NCBI GenBank assembly: GCA_051294375.1
Contig: CM119267.1
Span: forward strand, 19,504,709 to 19,568,708
Length of the DNA: 64,000 nucleotides
Source: Paraspadella gotoi
Lineage: Eukaryota > Chaetognatha
Direction: 5' to 3'
Below the pieces are notes generated by a model, which saw nothing but the letters and a program-made list of their open reading frames with translations, made no database searches and had not been told where the DNA came from. Position numbers and translations under genes: made by a program. Shown here one piece after another: positions 53,611 to 63,880 of the stretch. Positions within the stretch are counted from its first letter, which is position 1, and each line of letters starts with the position of its first letter.

Positions 53611-54370
53611 TGCGCCGCGTCGATGTTTACTGTTTTTTGGGGTTGTTTTTTTTGTTTGGTATTGATTTTTTTTTATTGTCCTAGACACTGTTTTACTTTT
53701 TTTTTTCGAATCCGACATTTTTTTCCTGCCAGGCTGCGTTTTCATTTCGGAGTCCGTCGGTGTTTTTTTTTCTGTTGCTTGTTGTTGTTGTTGTTGTTGT
53801 TGTTGAAGATCGAGATGCTTGACTTTTCTCTGGGGACTACATTTCGTTTCAGTTTGAGTCTACTACACTCTGTGTGGATGCTGAGCGCCTTTGCCCTCTC
53901 CACTGACAATATATACAGTTGATTTTTACTCAATGATTCAGGTTTGGTTTATTTTTTTTCTTATCGTTTTCTTTTATGTGAACTCCCTTTTTCGTCTGGC
54001 TGCACTTTTTGGCCTCGACAGTTTTATGTCTTACTTCCCCAGTTATCTCTTTTCTTCCTTTTGTTAAGGGCTATTTCGTCGTTATACGTTCACATGTATT
54101 CCATTGTATTCAAATTGTATTTGTTGGAACAGCAAATTCGCCACTTTTGTTCATTTATTTTTATTCCAATGCTTTTTTACACCTCCTGTTGCTATTTGCT
54201 TCTTTTCTTTTTTTTTTAAAACTACGAGTTATATCCCCGAGTCTCCATCTGTGGGTCTCTCGCGGTTTTCTTTCCTCTTACGTCTTGATGATTTTTCTTT
54301 CTCTCGCTGTCTTCGTTTCGTCTGTTTGAGGTTTTTTTTTAGTCGCGCCGCGAGTACTCGCGGAGCAACT
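53611..54370 (-). repeat. Repeat segment P, right-arm copy (reversed)
   Basis: Reverse complement of about 33797-34494 with a (TTG)n run near 53780-53810 and a 30-bp palindrome at its right end (54341-54370, AGTCGCGCCGCGAGT then ACTCGCGGAGCAACT). Confidence 0.75.
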
Positions 54371-55850
54371 CTATAAGTCTCTTTTTTAGTCGATCGGTCG
54401 GTATACAATTCTGTCCGTTTGGTTGGTCCCACTACTTATNNNNNNNNNNNNNNNNNNNNNNNNNCTTACTTACTACTTTATAAATTAAGTTCTGATACGG
54501 TATGAAGGTGAGGCACCATAAAACCTTTAACGTGCATATGTATCATCCTTGTGAAGTCCCGCAATCACCTTAAATTTCGATCGCGTTAAGGAACCTCAAA
54601 TCTAAGCGACTGCTAGCGCCACCTTTTGTTTCGAAAGAAGAAAAGAGAGAAGAATAAAAGACGATTTCAAATGAAGTGCGTATCGAACATCCACGGAAAT
54701 GTACACGTGATAAAAAAAGGTCACTGCGGCTCAACACACATTGGAATCTTCGTTCGGGTTTTCCTCGACTCCTTTACTCCATCTGCATTTTGATTATTTT
54801 TCCCTTAAGACTCAAAGTATTTTCTCTCACTTTTGGCTCCCGTTCCCGTTTGGCGTCTTTTGTTTCTCCTATTTTTTTTTAGTGTTTGGTGCTTCGCTCG
54901 TTTGGTGTAAAAACGTTTGTTCATTTGGTTTCATTTCGTTAATTTTGTTACGTTTCCTGACTCGTAACGAAATCTGTGATTAGACTAGTAGTTATTTTAT
55001 TTATACTCTTTTAGTTTCATTATATTTTTATTGTCTCTTTGCTTCACTACACGTGATTCATATCTGATGTTATTTATCACAAGCTTTATTCTATCTTCTT
55101 TCTTCTCCCCTTAAAACTTCTCTTTTTTTTTAGCCACTCTTCCGAAGTTCCATCACTCACTCGCTGTTGTGATGTTGTGATGTTGTAAACATGCTTCACG
55201 GACCATAATTCAAACTTTTTAGTTGCGCCGCAAGTACTCGTGGAGCAACTCTATAAGTCACTTTTCGGTAGGTCTGTCGGTCCATCGGTATATCTGTTCG
55301 TCTGTCTGTCCCACTTACGATAAAAATGCATATAATTTACCTAATTTGCCTAATTTGCCTAATGCCTATAGTTAGTTACTCATTTGTTAAGAAAAAAAAC
55401 TTCAAATCTAAGGGACTGCTAGCGCCCCCTTTAGGAATTCCAAAAAACTATAAGGAATAAAAACGGAATTCCGATTTAGTGCGTGTCATAAATACACAGA
55501 AAGTTATTGTAGTCATGTAGTCATGTCATGTCGCGTCATATCATGTTATGTCACGTCATGTCATGTCACGAGAAATATACGTGATAAGGCAGTCACTGCG
55601 GCGCAACATATTTGAATTACCGTTATTTTTTACTCACTTTTTACTTTTCACTTTTTACCGCTTATTAACTTGCCATATGTTTTAGACTGTTTCGCGATTC
55701 GTCATTGAAGCAGTTTTAACTTTTTTATATTTTTTAAAATTAATATTACTTGTTTTTACTTTTTTTCATTTTATCTTACCTTCGCCCGATTATTTTAACA
55801 ATGAAATACAACAACGTCTAATATTTTTTTCCATTTACTCATCGAAGTCA
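54371..55850 (-). mobile_element. Mirror copy of the tandem palindrome-ended units
   Basis: Reverse complement of about 32370-33797, with the second palindrome at 55221-55250 (AGTTGCGCCGCAAGT then ACTCGTGGAGCAACT). A 25-N gap (54440-54464) lies inside; the intact left arm shows that essentially no sequence is missing there. A degenerate TCATG run is at about 55505-55570. Similarity to the left arm fades near 55850. Confidence 0.5.
54440..54464. other. Assembly gap, 25 N, probably spurious
   Basis: Flanks ACTACTTAT and CTTACTTACTACTTTATAAA align with one continuous stretch of the left arm (about 33710-33745, reversed), implying overlap rather than missing bases. Confidence 0.8.
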
Positions 55851-56099
55851 CGAATACGAATCTGTGGCATTAATATTTGTTCTGATAATATTCCCATGGT
55901 GCACCATCACTCATTTCCATCCTTTGCTGTTCACGATTTCACGCTAGAGACGAAGTCAAAAGGTCAAAAGGTCAAACTCTTGCTCGTTCGATTCCTCGAA
56001 ATTGGCGCAACCCGGAAAACCTCGATTGCGTCGGTGATGGAACAAATTAATTTTACTTGTGTCTCTCCATACCACCATACATACTTTGCGGCAGATCCA
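55851..56099. other. Intergenic DNA, nothing recognised
   Basis: Single-copy in the window. A long Ser/Leu-rich frame starts at 55896 but is carried by the following pyrimidine tract. Confidence 0.5.
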
Positions 56100-56990
56100 C
56101 TTGACTCTCTGCTCTACTCTCTACTCTACTCGTATCTCTACTTCTCTCTCTCTTCTCATCTCTCTCATCTCATCTCTCTCCATCTCTTCTCTCTCCTCTC
56201 GTCCCTCATCACCTCCGTCTCGTCTCGTCTCTTCCTCCTCTCATCTGATCCTCAAATTCTCTTCAAAAATTTAATTTACTGTGTGTCTCACCATCGGCGC
56301 CACACCCCTTTCAATCTTGACGGCACCTACCTTGACTCCCTCTCTTCTTCTCGTCCACTGTCTCTCTCCTCTCTTCTTCTAATCTGTCTTCCTCCTTGTC
56401 GTCTCTGTCTCCCCATCTCTATCTGGTCTACTCTCTGTCCTGTCTGTCTCACTCATCTGCTCTCCGTCCCCTCCATCTCTCTCTCTCTCTCTCTCTTCAT
56501 ATTCTCTCCCCTCCCCCTTCTCTCCTCTCTCTCTCTCTCTCTTCTCTCTGTTTTCTCTCTCCCTCTCATCCCAGCTCTCTCTTCTCTCATCTCATCATCT
56601 CGTCTTCTTCTCTCTCTCCTCTCTCTCCCCCTCTTCGCCTCCTTCGTTTTCTTCTACTCTCTCTTCTTCTCTCCTCTCTCTTACTTCTCTCTCCTCTCTC
56701 TCTGCGTCTCTTCTCTCTCTCTCTCCTCTGCGCTCTCTCCTCTCTTCTCTCTCTCTCTCCTCCTCTCCTCCTCTTCCTCTCCACTCTCCCCTGCCGTCTT
56801 CTCTCTCTCCTTCTCTCCTCTCTCTGCCTCCTCTCTCCCCCCCCACCTCTCTACTCTCTCGCCTTCTCCTGCCCTCCCCCCCCTCTCTCCTCCCTCTCCC
56901 TTCCTCTCTCCTCTCACTTCCCTCTTCTCTCTCTTCATCTCATCTACTCTCTCCCTCCACTTCTACCTCTCTCTCGCATCTGTCCTCCAC
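56100..56990. repeat. ~0.9-kb polypyrimidine tract
   Basis: Almost only C and T on the plus strand, mostly CTCTCT, TCCTCT and CCCC variations. It keeps frames open for hundreds of codons on both strands (394 and 265 codons forward), which I regard as artefactual. Confidence 0.85.
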
Positions 56991-57385
56991 GTTTCCCTTA
57001 TCAGTCGTCGTCGTCGCCCTCGATACGTGTCGTCGTCGTCTCCAAGGAAACGCGCGCGAAAATCGACGCCCTTCACGTGAATGAGAGAATGAAGTCGCGA
57101 TTTTCGACGGATGACGTTAACGAACGACGAAAGTCCAATCGATGTTTCGACGGCGTTCGCCGCATCCTCTATCGGCGAACTGGGCAAAATTGATCACGTG
57201 ACGTAATATCACGAATATTAATTGATCATTTTCTCCCATTGTTCATCGTTGTCAAAATTTTAAAGGGTGAATCAATCCAAACTGCAAACATTTTCTCTAA
57301 CGGCGAACGACAAAAGTCAAACGTCTAACGGCGAACGTCCAACGACGAACGAATATTCGTCTTCCGTTCTTCGTCGTCGCCATAT
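56991..57385. other. CpG-containing intergenic DNA
   Basis: CGTCGTCGT and CGAACGAC motifs are frequent. AACGGCGAACGWC recurs about five times in 57298-57352. No gene recognised. Confidence 0.5.
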
Positions 57386-57573
57386 NNNNNNNNNNNNNNN
57401 NNNNNNNNNNNNNNNNNNNNNNNNNNNNNNNNNNNNNNNNNNNNNNNNNNNNNNNNNNNNNNNNNNNNNNNNNNNNNNNNNNNNNNNNNNNNNNNNNNNN
57501 NNNNNNNNNNNNNNNNNNNNNNNNNNNNNNNNNNNNNNNNNNNNNNNNNNNNNNNNNNNNNNNNNNNNNNNNN
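57386..57573. other. Assembly gap, 188 N
   Basis: Run of N between (TCGTCG)-rich and (TTTTCGTC)-rich flanks. Confidence 0.95.
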
Positions 57574-57890
57574 AGATTTTATTCTTCGCTTTCGTCTTTT
57601 TCATTTTCGTCATCGTTTTCGTCTTCATCATCTTTCGACGTTTTCGTCATCTTTGTTCGAATTAGTTCTTCTTTCTCATTGACAACTTTATTCTCCTCAG
57701 ATTATTTTCCTCTTCACTTTCTTTTTTGTCAGCGACTGACGAATCTTCAACATTTTTTTCTTTGTCATCTTTTGACGTCCGCGTCAATTTCTCTGTCATT
57801 TACGTCCTTGTCTTCCACTTTCTCTTCTTAGTCATCTTTGACTTTCGTTTAGATCCTCATATTTGCCTTTGTCCTCTACATGTACTTCTT
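57574..57890. other. TTTTCGTCATC-type low-complexity DNA
   Basis: Degenerate GTCATCTTTGAC and TTCGTCATC motifs. On the minus strand it continues the acidic coding-like character of the next repeat but with frame breaks and stops. Confidence 0.6.
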
Positions 57891-58130
57891 CATCATCTGT
57901 GACTTCTGCATCTTTTTATTCATCATCTTTGACTTGCCCATCATTTTCTACATCATCTTTGACTAGCACTTCCTTTTCTACATCAGCATTGTCTTCCCAA
58001 ACCTTTTCTACATCTTCCTCGTCTTTTACATACTTGTCTCCATCATCTTTGTTTTTCACATTATTTTCTCCATCAACTTTGCCATCCATATCCTTTTCTA
58101 AATCCTCCTGGTCTTCCACAGCATCAACAT
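57891..58130 (-). repeat. 30-bp tandem repeat, about 8 units
   Basis: CATCATCTTTGAC-type units begin at 57891, 57921, 57951, 57981, 58011, 58041, 58071 and 58101, exactly 30 bp apart. The period is ten codons, so one frame stays in register. Confidence 0.85.
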
Positions 58131-58254
58131 CATCCTCATCATCACAGTCTCTCCAAAGACTCATCCACGCGTCTCCTTTTCCACCAAAACAGGAAAGAAA
58201 GAAAACAAATTCGTTTTTCTTCTCGTTTTTTTTTTTCGGCGACTTTTTTCTCAC
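57916..58254 (-). CDS. Acidic decapeptide-repeat open frame, hypothetical
   Basis: 112 codons on the minus strand. A Lys-rich start (MRKKSPKKKNEKKNE) is followed from about residue 35 by Asp/Glu/Lys/Val decapeptides such as VKDEEDVEKV and VKDDVENDGQ. The frame ends at a TAA; further acidic repeat-like peptide continues beyond it in other frames, so the unit may be an exon, a decayed gene or a one-base sequencing error away from a longer frame. No known domain or signal peptide. It may equally be a non-coding minisatellite. Confidence 0.25.
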   Translation of the reverse strand: MRKKSPKKKNEKKNEFVFFLSCFGGKGDAWMSLWRDCDDEDDVDAVEDQEDLEKDMDGKVDGENNVKNKDDGDKYVKDEEDVEKVWEDNADVEKEVLVKDDVENDGQVKDDE

Positions 58255-58308
58255 GGTTTCCGACTCTCCATTATCGCCCCTTTGTTCTTAGTTGTTGATC
58301 TTTTGTTA

Positions 58309-58345
<37 letters not shown>
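58255..58345. repeat. (CT)n microsatellite running into a gap
   Basis: Pure CT from about 58313 to the gap edge. Confidence 0.85.
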
Positions 58346-58631
58346 NNNNNNNNNNNNNNNNNNNNNNNNNNNNNNNNNNNNNNNNNNNNNNNNNNNNNNN
58401 NNNNNNNNNNNNNNNNNNNNNNNNNNNNNNNNNNNNNNNNNNNNNNNNNNNNNNNNNNNNNNNNNNNNNNNNNNNNNNNNNNNNNNNNNNNNNNNNNNNN
58501 NNNNNNNNNNNNNNNNNNNNNNNNNNNNNNNNNNNNNNNNNNNNNNNNNNNNNNNNNNNNNNNNNNNNNNNNNNNNNNNNNNNNNNNNNNNNNNNNNNNN
58601 NNNNNNNNNNNNNNNNNNNNNNNNNNNNNNN
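58346..58631. other. Assembly gap, 286 N
   Basis: Gap flanked on the left by (CT)n. Confidence 0.95.
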
Positions 58632-59090
58632 GAGAACGTAGCCTCGAGTAAAAGAGGATCCTAATCTGACCTAGAAAGAAAGAAAGACGCCGACCAAATC
58701 GAACGCGAAGGAAAAAAAAAGGGGGGCGTCTCTCATTGAGCGTTAAAACGAACGCTAAGAAAACAAGGACTCGGAAAGAGACTCACGTCGATAATTCGAA
58801 TCACCGAGCGTCACCTATCGTCAACCAAATCCGATAACGAAGCGTCGAGAATGTCGCGCCGATAATTAGCGAGGCGCCGATCGGCACGCCCTATATATCG
58901 TCGCTCTTCGCGAAACAACGACAACAATAACAATAACTTATCGGCGGACTCCGTTTTCTAATTCTGCGTCTCTCACTTCCGGTTTACGGTTCAGGCGAAA
59001 GAACTCGACGCTGCGAAGTTCGTCTTTATAACCTCCGCCTCAGGTAATTGGGAGAGTCGTTATCGGTGTCGTCGTTGTCGTCGTCGCCTT
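58632..59090. other. Intergenic DNA, CpG-containing
   Basis: Mixed-composition sequence with frequent CG dinucleotides, including CGGCACGCCCTATATATCGTCG at 58880-58900, a possible but unsupported TATA-containing promoter. No open frame worth calling. Confidence 0.4.
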
Positions 59091-59265
59091 TGTCTCTTTT
59101 CGTCGGCGTCTTTGCCCCCTTTTCGTCGTTATCTTCGTCGTCTCCTTTGTCCCTTTCCATCCCTATCTTCGTCGTCTCCTTTGTCCCTTTTCATCCCTAT
59201 CTTCGTCGTCTCCTTTGTCCCTTTTCATCGGTATCTTTGTCTTCTCCTTGTCCCTTTTCGTCGTC
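59091..59265. repeat. 34-bp minisatellite, about 4 to 5 units
   Basis: ATCTTCGTCGTCTCCTTTGT starts at 59131, 59165 and 59199, with a variant at 59233, a 34-bp period. The period is not a multiple of three, so the open frames over it are unlikely to be coding. Confidence 0.85.
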
Positions 59266-59501
59266 GTCATCATCGTCGTCGTCTTAGTCCCTTTTCCTGG
59301 CCATCATCGTAGCTTTTATGTTTTCTTTTCCTCGTTATCATTTTCATCACTTTTGTCTCCTATGACATTATCTTTATCATCGCCTTTATTTCTTTTAACT
59401 ATTTTTCCTGATATTGCCATCACAAATTTCCTCGTTATCATTGCGGCCTCTTTGTTCCTTTGGTAAATCGTTATGTCGAGCTATCAACGTCTTCATTTAT
59501 A
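59266..59501. other. Pyrimidine-rich DNA before a large gap
   Basis: Nothing recognised beyond CGTCGTCATC-like triplets. Confidence 0.5.
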
Positions 59502-60466
59502 NNNNNNNNNNNNNNNNNNNNNNNNNNNNNNNNNNNNNNNNNNNNNNNNNNNNNNNNNNNNNNNNNNNNNNNNNNNNNNNNNNNNNNNNNNNNNNNNNNN
59601 NNNNNNNNNNNNNNNNNNNNNNNNNNNNNNNNNNNNNNNNNNNNNNNNNNNNNNNNNNNNNNNNNNNNNNNNNNNNNNNNNNNNNNNNNNNNNNNNNNNN
59701 NNNNNNNNNNNNNNNNNNNNNNNNNNNNNNNNNNNNNNNNNNNNNNNNNNNNNNNNNNNNNNNNNNNNNNNNNNNNNNNNNNNNNNNNNNNNNNNNNNNN
59801 NNNNNNNNNNNNNNNNNNNNNNNNNNNNNNNNNNNNNNNNNNNNNNNNNNNNNNNNNNNNNNNNNNNNNNNNNNNNNNNNNNNNNNNNNNNNNNNNNNNN
59901 NNNNNNNNNNNNNNNNNNNNNNNNNNNNNNNNNNNNNNNNNNNNNNNNNNNNNNNNNNNNNNNNNNNNNNNNNNNNNNNNNNNNNNNNNNNNNNNNNNNN
60001 NNNNNNNNNNNNNNNNNNNNNNNNNNNNNNNNNNNNNNNNNNNNNNNNNNNNNNNNNNNNNNNNNNNNNNNNNNNNNNNNNNNNNNNNNNNNNNNNNNNN
60101 NNNNNNNNNNNNNNNNNNNNNNNNNNNNNNNNNNNNNNNNNNNNNNNNNNNNNNNNNNNNNNNNNNNNNNNNNNNNNNNNNNNNNNNNNNNNNNNNNNNN
60201 NNNNNNNNNNNNNNNNNNNNNNNNNNNNNNNNNNNNNNNNNNNNNNNNNNNNNNNNNNNNNNNNNNNNNNNNNNNNNNNNNNNNNNNNNNNNNNNNNNNN
60301 NNNNNNNNNNNNNNNNNNNNNNNNNNNNNNNNNNNNNNNNNNNNNNNNNNNNNNNNNNNNNNNNNNNNNNNNNNNNNNNNNNNNNNNNNNNNNNNNNNNN
60401 NNNNNNNNNNNNNNNNNNNNNNNNNNNNNNNNNNNNNNNNNNNNNNNNNNNNNNNNNNNNNNNNNN
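59502..60466. other. Assembly gap, 965 N
   Basis: Largest gap in the window. Apparent open frames spanning it are meaningless. Confidence 0.95.
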
Positions 60467-60731
60467 TTTCCTCGCTTTATTTTTCTCACTATTTTTCCCC
60501 CCGTCCTTATTCTTCCGAACCCTAAATTGCCTCTTATTCTCTTAGGAAATATTAGCTAGGAGTAAAAAATTTTATTTTTCTGGTTCTCCCTTTATTTTTA
60601 ATTCCTTTTCATTTCCTAATTCTTAATTCATCAATTTTAATTTATAATTCCTCATTTCTCTTAACCTTAATTCATATATTACTCAACATTCCATTTCATA
60701 TAACCCCTCCTCTTCTTTCTATTTCAAATTT
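60467..60731. other. AT/pyrimidine-rich island between gaps
   Basis: TTAATTC and TTTCCTAATTC motifs recur loosely. No gene seen. Confidence 0.5.
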
Positions 60732-60790
60732 NNNNNNNNNNNNNNNNNNNNNNNNNNNNNNNNNNNNNNNNNNNNNNNNNNNNNNNNNNN
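60732..60790. other. Assembly gap, 59 N
   Basis: Run of N. Confidence 0.95.
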
Positions 60791-61200
60791 CCTCCACCGC
60801 CGAAGATAACTTTGGCCGAAAGTCGTTGTCGATTTCGAGCTAATGGCGCGAGGATTTAGATGCAGGGCGCCCGATGTCCGCGCGCTCAGAGTCCAAAAGG
60901 CAAAACACTTGGGGACAGGGGAGTCGTAACGCCCGGCCAGGTCAAGGAGCTAAAAGTTGCGGGTCTCTGGTTGAAGTCCTTGCAAATTGGGCAGCTTTCC
61001 ATTGCCAAGCGCTATATGCCAGGTGGCTGGTGCCAGATCTCTGTAAATGTCTCTAAAGCAAACGGTGACCTCTACTGGAATGAATGTGACGCCTGTTCGA
61101 CAGAGCCCCGATGGCTCTCAGGCCCTTCAGTGCCTCGAGAGTCGAGACGACCCCCCAAGGTGGCCGGAAGGGCGCCAGGATAACGCCCGCGGTCGCCATG
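60791..61200. other. GC-rich island between gaps, unidentified
   Basis: About 410 bp of balanced, GC-rich and high-complexity sequence unlike its surroundings, isolated by gaps on both sides. A 107-codon plus frame (60860-61183) is preceded by an in-frame TAG and shows no domain. I compared it mentally with 5S rRNA and spliceosomal U2 and saw no match. It could be part of a transposon or a misplaced contig. Confidence 0.4.
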
Positions 61201-61428
61201 NNNNNNNNNNNNNNNNNNNNNNNNNNNNNNNNNNNNNNNNNNNNNNNNNNNNNNNNNNNNNNNNNNNNNNNNNNNNNNNNNNNNNNNNNNNNNNNNNNNN
61301 NNNNNNNNNNNNNNNNNNNNNNNNNNNNNNNNNNNNNNNNNNNNNNNNNNNNNNNNNNNNNNNNNNNNNNNNNNNNNNNNNNNNNNNNNNNNNNNNNNNN
61401 NNNNNNNNNNNNNNNNNNNNNNNNNNNN
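61201..61428. other. Assembly gap, 228 N
   Basis: Run of N. Confidence 0.95.
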
Positions 61429-61840
61429 CTTCCCTTTAAATTTTTTTTTTTTGCATTTCCTCTCAACCTTAAAAAGCAATCGAGGGTCTCCCTGGGAAAA
61501 AAAAACTCTCTTTGGACGTTCTCTCTTTTTCATTCTATCTTTCTTTCCTTGCTCCCCCTCTTTCTTTCCTAGCCTTTTCTGCTTTCCACCCTCCTTTACG
61601 TTTTCTTTAAACCTTCCTCTCTCCTTTTTCGGATTCTCTTTTCTTTTCTCCCCTTTTCTTTTCCTAAGTTCCCTCCTCTCTGTTCTCTCCTTTTTACCCT
61701 CTTTAAACTCTCCTCTCGATCTGAAGCGACAATCTGCAATCAATGATACCGATCGATTTCATCCCTAATATTTTCTTCCTCCCTCGACCCAACCTTTAGT
61801 GATTCGCCTTTCCATATCATACTTTCCTTGTTCTATCTTC
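61429..61840. other. Pyrimidine-rich DNA between gaps
   Basis: T/C-rich, low complexity; a Lys/Arg/Glu-rich reverse frame is artefactual. Confidence 0.6.
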
Positions 61841-62444
61841 NNNNNNNNNNNNNNNNNNNNNNNNNNNNNNNNNNNNNNNNNNNNNNNNNNNNNNNNNNNN
61901 NNNNNNNNNNNNNNNNNNNNNNNNNNNNNNNNNNNNNNNNNNNNNNNNNNNNNNNNNNNNNNNNNNNNNNNNNNNNNNNNNNNNNNNNNNNNNNNNNNNN
62001 NNNNNNNNNNNNNNNNNNNNNNNNNNNNNNNNNNNNNNNNNNNNNNNNNNNNNNNNNNNNNNNNNNNNNNNNNNNNNNNNNNNNNNNNNNNNNNNNNNNN
62101 NNNNNNNNNNNNNNNNNNNNNNNNNNNNNNNNNNNNNNNNNNNNNNNNNNNNNNNNNNNNNNNNNNNNNNNNNNNNNNNNNNNNNNNNNNNNNNNNNNNN
62201 NNNNNNNNNNNNNNNNNNNNNNNNNNNNNNNNNNNNNNNNNNNNNNNNNNNNNNNNNNNNNNNNNNNNNNNNNNNNNNNNNNNNNNNNNNNNNNNNNNNN
62301 NNNNNNNNNNNNNNNNNNNNNNNNNNNNNNNNNNNNNNNNNNNNNNNNNNNNNNNNNNNNNNNNNNNNNNNNNNNNNNNNNNNNNNNNNNNNNNNNNNNN
62401 NNNNNNNNNNNNNNNNNNNNNNNNNNNNNNNNNNNNNNNNNNNN
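61841..62444. other. Assembly gap, 604 N
   Basis: Right edge opens into AGAGAGAGAGAT. Confidence 0.95.
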
Positions 62445-63145
62445 AGAGAGAGAGATGTCTTTGGCGTTGCTCTTTTTTTTCACGTTTTTTTTCTTTCTTT
62501 TTCGACCGCAATTTGGTCACAGATTCTCAGAGACTTTTCGCTCGATGGTCACCGTTTAAATCTCAGCGAATAGATTTTTTTTTAGCTGATGCAATAACTT
62601 TATATAAATGTTGACAGTGAATAGAAAATTCTGTCTAATTAGTTTTATTCATACGTACACAATTATACATACATACATGCTCAAACCTTGAACGACGTCC
62701 AATATCTTGAACATTTAAATTACTTCTTAGCTGATTATTTTAAGACTAGAAAAGTACCTGTACGAAAGTAGAACAACACAGGCCCACCTTTTTCTTCACT
62801 GATCATTTCCATTTCTTAGCCACTAGTCTTGACATCGACAGCTGATTCACAGTCTTTTCATCGCCATTCACCGAACCGATTACCGTCGATGTGAGGTCGT
62901 TTTCACGCCAGCGTCGGAACCAATCATTACTCACCTTTTTTTATCGAAATTTTCCATTTCAATGCGACGCCATTTTCTTTAAAATTTTTCACGCGTAAAC
63001 CCACCCTTTTAGACCAAATAGATAATAGACATAGCTTATTAAAAGTTAATTATTGCTAGCTCTTTTTTCTTTTTTTTCTCCAATTTCAAGACAACAGTTT
63101 TGTCGCCATTTTGAAAGCCATTTACCGCCTCTTTAAGGCCTTTGA
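62445..63145. other. Intergenic DNA, nothing recognised
   Basis: AT-rich with no credible frame; a short (CATA)n run near 62667-62680. Confidence 0.5.
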
Positions 63146-63668
63146 CGGCCATTTTTCGACCGACTATTGACCATTTTCGCCATTTTTTCGCCATTTTCTC
63201 TTCCATCTATAAACAATTTCTTCTTCATTTCTCTGCCATTTTTCCGCCATTTATTCGCCATTTCCCCGAAATTTCACTACCATTTCTTCGCCATTTCTCC
63301 GCCATTTCTCTGTCATTTCTCCGCCATTTATCCGCCATTTCACTGCCATTTCTCCGCTATTTCTTCGCCATTTCTCCACCATTTCTCTTCCATTTATTCG
63401 CCATTTCCCCACAATTTCTCTAACATTTCGCCCCAGTCTCCGCCATTGTCTGCCATTTTCCGCCACCTGCCCACTCTTGCCATTTCTTCGCCATTTCTCC
63501 GCTATTTCTCTGCCATTTCCCCGGCAATTTCTCTGCCATTTTTCTGCCATTTCTGCCGCATTCTCCGCTATTTCTCTGCCGACTTCCCCGCAAATTTCTC
63601 TGCCATTTTTTTTCTCCGCCATTTCTCCGCCATTTCTCCGCCATTTCTCCGCCATTTCTTCGCCATCT
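63146..63668. repeat. 11-bp minisatellite, about 40 units
   Basis: CCATTTCTCCG and near variants follow at 11-bp steps over roughly 500 bp, cleanest at 63235-63420 and 63600-63668. Because 11 is not a multiple of three, an 11-residue pattern (such as ISLPFLRHFSA) appears in long frames on both strands. These are not genes. Confidence 0.9.
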
Positions 63669-63827
63669 GACCTTCATCGCGTCCCTTTTTTTTCCTCCTC
63701 CTTTCCTTCGCTCGTTTTGCAGTCGACGTCGCTTAACAAGAAACGGATTTGTTTTGTTCCAGACCAACTTTTTTTCCCCTCTGGTTGGCGTTGAGAGTGG
63801 AGTGTATGGGGTAGTGGAGCGATGATT
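63669..63827. other. Intergenic DNA, nothing recognised
   Basis: Short stretch containing AACAAGAAACGGATTTGTTT at about 63737, an echo of which (AACAAGAAACGGGGATTTAA) is at about 63942. Confidence 0.4.
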
Positions 63828-63880
63828 GATTATTATATTATATATTATTATGTTATTTTATATTATATTATATTATATTG
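63828..63880. repeat. (TATTA)n AT-rich repeat
   Basis: TATTATATTA units for about 50 bp, with one TGTTATTT break. Confidence 0.85.

Noticed and set aside
55896-57193. 394- and 265-codon frames
   Set aside because: They are translations of the polypyrimidine tract.
59414-60559. Open frames of more than 300 codons
   Set aside because: They consist almost wholly of gap N positions.
63142-63794. Several 93-167-codon frames with an 11-residue repeat
   Set aside because: An 11-bp minisatellite opens all frames on both strands; nothing supports translation.
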